DNA of 64,000 nt from Opisthorchis felineus (Eukaryota > Platyhelminthes > Trematoda > Opisthorchiida > Opisthorchiidae): NCBI GenBank assembly GCA_004794785.1, contig SJOL01001891.1, positions 1 to 64,000 on the forward strand, read 5' to 3'. Both the position numbers and the translations under genes were made by a program. Of this stretch, positions 59,401 through 64,000 are shown piece by piece; positions within the stretch are counted from its first letter, which is position 1; each line of letters starts with the position of its first letter. Below the pieces are notes generated by a model. That model did not search any database, was not told the DNA's origin, and worked only from the letters and a program-made list of their open reading frames with translations.

Positions 59401-61492
59401 AAAATAATTAGAGGTGAAGTCGAAATGACATTCAAAGCATATGAATGAACCAGATACAAGGCTGCCCCTAAGACGGAAGTATTTTGAGAATAAAAGGAAA
59501 TTGCTCGTTTCAGAATTCATTTGAGCTAGGGAGGATGGATTGCATGCAAAGGAAATCATTTTCGGATTACTGCAAACCGTTCATCTGGTTTGGTAGGTAG
59601 TTCTATGTACACGTCAAACGATGATGAAAATACATGGATAGAGAAAAATCGGACGAATAAATGCCAATGGACTTCACTCCCCTCATTTACTTGTTTCCTA
59701 GGCGTTACTCGGTGTTACCGAATCGGTCTAAGCTCATGCTTATGGAGATCTGTGCTAGCAGAATTTCAAAACTACCGTTCACTCGGCTCGAGATGGCTCA
59801 GTGGTTAAGGCGCGAGCCTACTGATCGACGGTCGGTGGTCAGGACCCAACCTCTGCATCTCGACTATTCCTGTCTAGGTTTGGACAACTTGGCACTATCT
59901 TAACCTTCGTATTTCCTTCAGGTTGCATGACAGCTTGGCACAAAAATTGCGCTACAGCAATTATTCTGCAGCATCGAGGAGAAATCAAGTGTGTATACTG
60001 CTTATCAACCTGGACTAATAGCGTCTATACAGGTATATTATGTTCCCCTAATTTTATGAAGTCACATGCTGGTTGCGTCATCTCGGGAATTTGAAATGGG
60101 AAGGGTTAAACTAGTACCTGTACGTTAATGCGGGTATTCATCGATTAGTGCGCTAAATAGCCAGCGAGTCTTTCAGAAATGATACATTTACTCACGCTTT
60201 CGATTCTGATTAGGCGGCTACTGAGACCGAACTAATAAAAACGTTGGAAGCACTGTGACTGACATTTTTGGCGGCCCTGGACCGTAGGCCTGCAATTCCG
60301 TTAAAAGAATGGGGCAACTACATAAAGGAAGCTGGAAATCCCCCAATATTCAAGAGAATTTATATTAGAAGCTTCTGGTCCACAAAATCAATGGATGGAT
60401 GATTCTGAAAAATCCGTATAAACATGGTACTCTTAGTTGCTATGATATATGAAGGATAACTAGAAATGGTTGAGTGAACTGAACAGACACAATTTAGTTT
60501 GCCTTTATTTCCCATGAATTAAACGCCCACTCTGTAGGATAAGCATTGAGCCTATGAGAAAAGATTTCGTATCATGTTAAGCGGAATTTATGAAAGAAAC
60601 GATCGTAACGAAACGGTTGTTCACCCTGCGAGCTCTGAGCAAAGAAAGCTTTTGTCATGCTGCTTATATCATTGAAAGCAACAGGACAAATATTGGGGAT
60701 GCGTGGTCACAAAATGTAGTGTGAACGACGAATGCCAGAATCACGATTTGTTTGTGGTTGAATCATCATGCTAATCCATCATTCACCATGACTACGTCTC
60801 TTGTTAGCTCCACTGAGCTGGTAGAAGAAACGGATTTCGTCTTTTGCCGCACTATTTGATCCCCGCCATAGCTTTAGAGAAAAATTATGCTGTCGAAAAA
60901 TTCACGTAATTTTCTTTTTCTGTTCCATTTTAAGGTTTGGTTCTTTCTATTTGTAGTGGGAATGGATTTTGTCCCTTAGAGAGATGAGAGGTGGTATTTT
61001 CGGCTTCTTTTGAGGCCCAACAGCGGACATCGATTTGACTTGAAGGAAAAACAGTGAACTATCTAGGCGATAGTACGACGCTTAGAGTGGTAAATTAATT
61101 TGATTTCGTTCAGTTGGGAAGCTTGATAGGGTCATCCCAATGGTTTCATTTGTTCTACCGCTAACTATCTGTTCGGTGGTCTTCAGTTGGCCAGTTCATT
61201 TTTTGTGAACTTTTATTGTCACCTACTTGCATAGCTCACGGATGTAAAAGCCGGCGGTGCGACCGTGTTCAATCGCCTTGGAGCTTTAGTGAAGCCCGTC
61301 CGTGGCGCAGCAGGGTTTTGGTATAACCTGCATCCTAGTGGAGAAGGAGATCTTCGAACGCGACATGTTGCTTGCCCCGTTTTAGTTGGTTCCAAGTGGG
61401 TGATGAACGTCTGGTTCCATGAGCGTGGCCAAGAATTTCGTCGTCCGTGTGAACTCACAAGAGGCCCAGTTGAAATTGATGATGGGTTCTGA
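40831..61492 (+). CDS. P4HA: Prolyl 4-hydroxylase alpha subunit (whole gene span)
   Basis: Nine exons join without any phase conflict to 641 codons plus TGA. The protein has an N-terminal signal-like segment, the P4H N-terminal dimerisation region (RLSTQGLDPQLAATPEDFFG), the peptide-substrate-binding TPR-like region and a C-terminal 2-oxoglutarate/Fe(II) dioxygenase domain. Iron ligands are His530, Asp532 (HFDFGR) and His600 (TRHVACP); Lys610 (VGSKW) is the 2-oxoglutarate lysine, ten residues after His600 as in human P4HA1. The enzyme hydroxylates proline in collagen X-Pro-Gly repeats in the ER lumen, as an alpha2-beta2 complex with protein disulfide isomerase in other animals. Human P4HA1 has 534 residues; part of the excess is an acidic insertion in exon 2. 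Met21 (40891) is an equally good start and sits nearer the hydrophobic signal. Confidence 0.96.
41848..41882. repeat. Short tandem repeat (ACTTACAA words)
   Basis: Four near-copies of ACTTACAA(C/T) in 35 bp within P4H alpha intron 1. A simple repeat. Confidence 0.6.
43620..43695 (+). mobile_element. Hammerhead-like SINE family 2 fragment, copy H4
   Basis: GCATGCACTGCTGATGAGGT (43647-43666) keeps the family's lead-in and an intact CTGATGAG. After a short stem-like stretch the second core half reads CAGAATT instead of CGAAAC. The tRNA-like head is not evident. It is in sense orientation within P4H alpha intron 1. Confidence 0.4.
44178..44443 (+). CDS. P4HA: P4H alpha exon 2 (peptide-substrate-binding domain)
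   Basis: It encodes AQCVHLGQQAYNAYDFFRAE and EWFRVAYNRLWEEL, then a charged stretch (GEDGNPRRQRSSLAEEKEDF) and VQVLEHLAYALGR. The flanks align with human ...LTAEDCFELGKVAYTEADYY... and SVLDYLSYAVYQ; the charged middle is about 30 residues longer than in human. The acceptor is CAACAG|CT; the donor is AGG|GTGAGT, phase 0. Confidence 0.95.
44444..46935. other. P4H alpha intron 2
   Basis: A 2492-nt intron with one SINE family 1 copy (45163-45365). No other recognised content. Confidence 0.7.
45163..45365 (+). mobile_element. tRNA-headed SINE family 1, copy 4
   Basis: The head reads CTCGAGGTAGCTCAGTGATG. A degraded B box GCTTTGAACCCAACC is followed by the body words CATCTCGACTGCTC, GGCTTGGTCAACTTGGCGGT and CTTCCTTCGGGTGGCATG, then GTGTCATAGCTGAACGATTA and an (ATT)n tail at about 45347-45361. 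It is in sense orientation within P4H alpha intron 2. Confidence 0.87.
46936..46987 (+). CDS. P4HA: P4H alpha exon 3 (small)
   Basis: A 52-nt exon encoding QGRYAEALNVTRLILEE plus one base. It aligns with human QQGDLDKALLLTKKLLE, the TPR-like helix that ends the peptide-binding region. The acceptor is ACCCTAG|C; the donor is GAAG|GTAAGC, phase 1. Confidence 0.93.
46988..49776. other. P4H alpha intron 3
   Basis: A 2789-nt intron. At 47497-47520 a minus-strand CTGATGAGCCTCGATCACGA resembles one at 51.83 kb and may be a decayed repeat. Otherwise nothing is recognised. Confidence 0.65.
49777..49872 (+). CDS. P4HA: P4H alpha exon 4
   Basis: It encodes DPAHEQSLSNEEFYRTQIQK and GEGIIGPAPPPE, aligning with human LDPEHQRANGNLKYFEYIMAK before the linker to the catalytic domain. 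The acceptor is TTCTAG|AT; the donor is GAGA|GTGAGT, phase 1. Confidence 0.93.
49873..52522. other. P4H alpha intron 4
   Basis: A 2650-nt intron with the snap-back Penelope fragment at 50863-50984 and a possible decayed repeat near 51.83 kb. The remainder is unrecognised. Confidence 0.65.
50863..50984. mobile_element. Snap-back fragment of Penelope-like element between direct repeats
   Basis: A perfect 25-bp inverted repeat (50878-50902 and 50916-50940) surrounds a 13-nt spacer. The left arm plus spacer matches, with two differences, the Penelope-like linker region at 36370-36415 read on its coding (minus) strand. The whole is flanked by a 14-bp direct repeat, CTACCGGGCTTACT (50863-50876 and 50971-50984), which looks like a target duplication. 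Confidence 0.75.
52523..52836 (+). CDS. P4HA: P4H alpha exon 5
   Basis: It encodes SAYRCIAIKGRLETEKLILD, then IYQALCRGEQVFPPPPDDQV, YCRYYVPHPYYKIGPVKEEV and PRIIMWYDVIYPSEVERIQE to LALPR. It aligns with human YEMLCRGEGIKMTPRRQKKL, FCRYHDGNRNPKFILAPAKQ and PRIIRFHDIISDAEIEIVKD, the entry to the dioxygenase domain. The acceptor is GTGCTAG|GG; the donor is CGG|GTAAGT, phase 0. Confidence 0.95.
52837..54070. other. P4H alpha intron 5
   Basis: A 1234-nt intron. No repeat family or RNA gene recognised. Confidence 0.7.
54071..54141 (+). CDS. P4HA: P4H alpha exon 6
   Basis: A 71-nt exon, LRRATVKNPVTGKLENAHYR then TSK plus two bases. It aligns with human LRRATISNPITGDLETVHYR. The acceptor is CCTTTTAG|C; the donor is AGAG|GTAAGG, phase 2, matching exon 7. 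Confidence 0.95.
54142..55066. other. P4H alpha intron 6
   Basis: A 925-nt intron. Nothing recognised. Confidence 0.7.
55067..55220 (+). CDS. P4HA: P4H alpha exon 7 (iron-binding H-x-D)
   Basis: The first base completes serine; then AWLQDGLDEVTHRMNQRIHA, LTGLAMETAEDLQVGNYGIG and GYYAPHFDFGR. The histidine and aspartate of HFD are the first two iron ligands of the dioxygenase. The acceptor is TATTCAAG|C; the donor is CGA|GTTAGT, phase 0. Confidence 0.96.
55221..55610. other. P4H alpha intron 7
   Basis: A 390-nt intron between GTTAGT and CAACAG. Nothing recognised. Confidence 0.75.
55611..55673 (+). CDS. P4HA: P4H alpha exon 8 (small)
   Basis: 63 nt encoding KREKDAFEVQNGNRVATIIF and Y, matching human KDEPDAFKELGTGNRIATWLFY. 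The acceptor is CAACAG|A; the donor is TAT|GTAAGT, phase 0. Confidence 0.94.
55752..55925 (+). mobile_element. Hammerhead-like SINE family 2, copy H5
   Basis: The head shares GCTCGCCT, GTCAGAT and AGTTCAA with the copy at 62.4 kb, the last being a B-box relic. Then GATATGCACTGCTGATGAGC (55832-55851) and CCTAGTAACAGCAAAAC follow. CTGATGAG is intact; the second half is CAAAAC for CGAAAC. It is in sense orientation within P4H alpha intron 8. Confidence 0.55.
57051..57250 (+). mobile_element. tRNA-headed SINE family 1, copy 5
   Basis: The head GAGATGGCTGAGTCGTTAAG carries an A-box-like stretch, followed by GGTTGGGACCGAACCCC, CTGTTCCTGTCTAGGCTTAG, CGTGCTTTCTTCATGTGGC and GTATTACAGCTGAACGATTA with an ATT-rich tail. 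It is in sense orientation within P4H alpha intron 8. Confidence 0.85.
58735..58915 (-). repeat. Retrozyme-like repeat copy without ribozyme
   Basis: Plus-strand landmarks AATCTCTCGTTTATGATATT, TTGAATGTGCCGCACAAAGG, TACGATATTCGAGATACCGC and AAACTACTCACAAGGTTGCT follow the order of the array unit. It stops just where the ribozyme would begin (AAACTCTTCGATAATG). It is the same variant as the right half of the 31.7-kb copy. Confidence 0.8.
59790..59972 (+). mobile_element. tRNA-headed SINE family 1, copy 6
   Basis: The head GAGATGGCTCAGTGGTTAAG is the best-preserved A-box region of the family, followed by GGTCAGGACCCAACC at the B-box place, CATCTCGACTATTCCTGTCT, GGTTTGGACAACTTGGCACT and CTTCAGGTTGCATG. 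Its 3' end is diverged. It is in sense orientation within P4H alpha intron 8. Confidence 0.85.
61235..61492 (+). CDS. P4HA: P4H alpha exon 9 (C-terminus, third iron ligand)
   Basis: It encodes LTDVKAGGATVFNRLGALVK, AAGFWYNLHPSGEGDLRTRH, VACPVLVGSKWVMNVWFHER and GQEFRRPCELTRGPVEIDDG then F and TGA. Human P4HA1 has the same run (DVSAGGATVF, SGEGDYSTRHAACPVLVGNK, HERGQEFRRPC). The acceptor is TTGCATAG|C. There is no KDEL-type end, as expected for an alpha subunit, since retention comes from the partner disulfide isomerase. Confidence 0.96.
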   Translation, partial: LTDVKAGGATVFNRLGALVKPVRGAAGFWYNLHPSGEGDLRTRHVACPVLVGSKWVMNVWFHERGQEFRRPCELTRGPVEIDDGF

Positions 61493-62367
61493 ACATCGAT
61501 ACCTGTGGTACAAACTGGCCACAGAGAATACTTCCCGGTCAATGATCGGACTTGTGTTTTGGTATTTTGTTACGTGTTTTTTCTCCGTCAAAAACGAACG
61601 CTTGTGTACTTCAAGTATTCTAATGTAAGTGTTGCGATTCTTAGATGTGCTGTTGGTTTCAATTATTTGCTTTACGTTCTAGGTGTCATCCCCAGTAAAC
61701 ATATAACACACGCACCATATGTAGTCATTTTCTGAAATTGACTTGATATTAACGCACTTGCATTTTTCCATTCTGCCTCCTACTGCTTAACGGGGAAAAT
61801 TGACCATTACTCCTGGCGAATAGATGGTGGATCAAGGTATAGGGACTCTGTGGACTCTGTCAGCTAATGGGTAAAAGAAACAGATGACTACGACGCATCA
61901 CAACTGTGTTTGAATCACACCTTGCTTATGGCGTAGTTTAATTTCTGCCGGGGCTATTTGAGAAAGAAAACATTAACCAATGTCTTCCGGTTCTGTTTGA
62001 AAGGTCGCGCATGAGAAAAGTACCTAATTTCGCAAAGTGTGGGAGGAAAATATATGTAATACATCTGTTAGTGACAGGAAGTGGGATGATATTCCAGATC
62101 ACTCGCTATTACTTGTAGGTGTTTGCAGGACTTGTGGAGTTCAAGTTCACATCACACTTATTTAAACAAACACCTGCAACTAATTAAAAACTGTCCGTCA
62201 GGATTCACGCGTCTGTGACGCGTCCTGATTAGCGGGGTCTGACAGGCTGGTCGACTGATCGACAACCAAAACAGTTGCTAGGTCGTCGTTCGAGCAGTCG
62301 GGCAAACCAATCGCATCGCTCATGTGTGAACACTCACCAGCTCAGACGTGAAAATTCAGATCCGTCA

Positions 62368-62530
62368 AACGTGCGTGGAGTAGTGGTAACATACTCGCCT
62401 CGCATGTCAGATGCGTGGAGTTCAAACCCCAGCACGGCCAGGGATATGTACTGCTGATGGGCCCCAAAGAGAACCAGAGTCGAGTCCAGTGCTTGAACCC
62501 CTTGATGTGGACTCACCAGGACGGTTACTC
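62368..62530 (+). mobile_element. Hammerhead-like SINE family 2, copy H6
   Basis: A tRNA-like head (GTGGAGTAGTGGTAACATAC as A-box region, GGAGTTCAAACCCC as B box) leads to GGGATATGTACTGCTGATGG (62440-62459), GCCCCAAAGAG and AGTCGAGTCCAGTGCTTG, then GTGGACTCACCAGG. Both core halves are changed (CTGATGG, AGAGTC). It is the copy with the clearest head. Confidence 0.6.
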
Positions 62531-63356
62531 GATTATTACTGTAGTGTACGTATTGCCATGATGCCTTACGACCTTGGTTGGCGTAACCGAGAAAAATCCC
62601 AGAATGGAACTTGGTGGCCTGAGTCTCGCTCTAGGAAACCTGATAAGGAATATTGTGGATAGGTTAGATGTGAATGAGGCAAAAATTAGATTGTGTACAA
62701 GTCTATTGCGAGCAACGGTCAATTTGCACTTTGGCCACATCGACAAAGCATTCTCCAGGCATGCGCAGCGGATGATCCAACCTATATGAACGAATTAGCC
62801 AAGTAAAATTATGGTCTGCTTCCTTGCAATTCATCCTATCAGTAAGCTTTCACCATAAAGCCAACTTAACTGGGTCACTGAGGTAACGCCTACCCTAGTT
62901 CCAAATCCGTTCAGTTTTTTTCACTTCGCTTGGTGAAACTACACACCATTATCCAGGATCCGAGAAACAACTAGGCTTATCTCAGCAGAAAACAACTTCT
63001 AATCTTAGCTTCTATAACTTAATTCGTCTAGGTTTTATCAGCAGTGAAAACCGTTTTTGTTGCATCACATATGACCGTCACTTCATGGCACGTATCCGAA
63101 TTCGAATGTGCGGTGATCCCCCCGCGGTTAGAATTTTCGTCTAGTCTGTATATACAGTGCAAATTCTGATACTCAATTATCGAGGGATTGCCAGCACACA
63201 TACCAGAGCGTATTGTGGGATTAGTGATTGTATGACGACAATGGTAGCTGTAGGGGCCTTAAATATCATACAATTTAATCGATGCAGCGGTTAAATGAAC
63301 AGCATTCCAGTAACGCATGGCCTCTTTTTACTTCTCAGATTTCGACCCTAGGGGTC

Positions 63357-63402
63357 ATACTGTATATACTGTATATACTATGCTATACATACTGTATATC
63401 TT
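63357..63402. repeat. Short tandem repeat, ACTGTATAT words
   Basis: CATACTGTATATACTGTATA and following imperfect repeats. A simple AT-rich microsatellite-like tract. Confidence 0.7.
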
Positions 63403-64000
63403 GATATCTCATAAAGGGGACCCAACCGCTACCAGGATTCACGTTAGACATGCCGTCCTTTTTTGTTCGGTTGTTCGCGCCGCTTGAATTTGCGGTCATG
63501 TACGCGTCATCGAAGTGCAAAGAACTACGCTCTAAGTGTTAATAACAAAGAGCCATCTGATTATCTGCCAAGAATTCAATTTACCAGCCCTGGATAGCCT
63601 GAGGATGCCGGTGACGGCCTGTTATCTGGGTGAGGTTTCACGGTTTTCTACTTTCCTGTTGTTTGCATGAAGTTTCATATTAGACTTTAGGGGTCTCATT
63701 TGCCAAATGCAAGAAAAGGAAAAAAAAATCAACAAACGGATAAGTGCATATACAGTACCTCCCATTTTGGTTGAGGTTCCCATACGATGATTGCTGCCTT
63801 CCTAGTGATATTTTCCGTGGAACTTTGTGAAATCAGTGGAGAGTGCACAGTATGAAACAACCAGTTCACTAGCCCTAAAGGAGACGAATTTTTGCACATT
63901 GTCTGAAATCATAAAAGCCGTAGCAACTGGATCGCCTGATTGGTTCACTGATCTGTTTTGTGGCTATCACATCTGGTGATCCGATCCATAGCCTACGTGT

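Larger units (their letters stand above)
55674..61234. other. P4H alpha intron 8, repeat-rich
   Basis: A 5561-nt intron holding one hammerhead-like SINE (55.75-55.92 kb), two SINE family 1 copies (57.05 and 59.79 kb) and a retrozyme-like copy (58.74 kb). Between them, and from 59.98 to 61.23 kb, I see nothing recognisable. Confidence 0.75.
61493..64000. other. Right-hand flank, no gene recognised
   Basis: About 2.5 kb downstream of P4H alpha. It holds one hammerhead-like SINE at 62.37-62.53 kb and a short AT-rich tandem run near 63357-63402. No coding exon and no convincing polyadenylation signal close to the stop codon was found. Confidence 0.6.

Overview
Eukaryotic, intron-rich DNA, most likely from a digenean trematode (fluke). 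The evidence is two widely spread multi-exon genes whose first introns are tiny and later introns are kilobases long, plus a repeat load typical of flukes: Ty3/gypsy, RTE-like non-LTR, Penelope-like elements and tRNA-headed SINEs. There are no bacterial operons, rRNA genes, CRISPR arrays or convincing functional tRNA genes. An assembly gap of 727 N lies at 32005-32731.

Layout. 1-4.9 kb: two decayed minus-strand Ty3/gypsy pieces, one with gag-protease-RT and one with RNase H-integrase. 5.03-27.70 kb, plus strand: ASCC2 (activating signal cointegrator 1 complex subunit 2), about ten exons; its introns hold SINEs, two 3' ends of an RTE-like element and ribozyme-derived repeats. 27.7-40.8 kb: intergenic, with the gap, a tandem array of ~307-bp units that each carry a type I hammerhead ribozyme on the minus strand, and next to it the GIY-YIG end of a Penelope-like element in the same orientation. 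40.83-61.49 kb, plus strand: prolyl 4-hydroxylase alpha subunit, nine exons that close perfectly in phase to 641 codons, with introns carrying SINEs, ribozyme repeats and a snap-back Penelope fragment. 61.5-64.0 kb: no gene recognised.

The two host genes are functionally unrelated. ASCC2 is a ubiquitin-binding (CUE) protein of the ASCC complex, acting in alkylation repair and ribosome quality control. The P4H alpha subunit hydroxylates collagen prolines in the ER.

The most notable system is the hammerhead retrozyme-like family. It has a two-to-three-unit array with one fully consensus ribozyme, related single or inverted copies at 24.6, 31.7, 39.3, 40.0-40.5 and 58.7 kb, and a fusion to a Penelope-like element at a 7-nt microhomology. 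A second family, tRNA-headed SINEs with hammerhead-like bodies reminiscent of the schistosome SM-alpha repeats, has six candidate copies.
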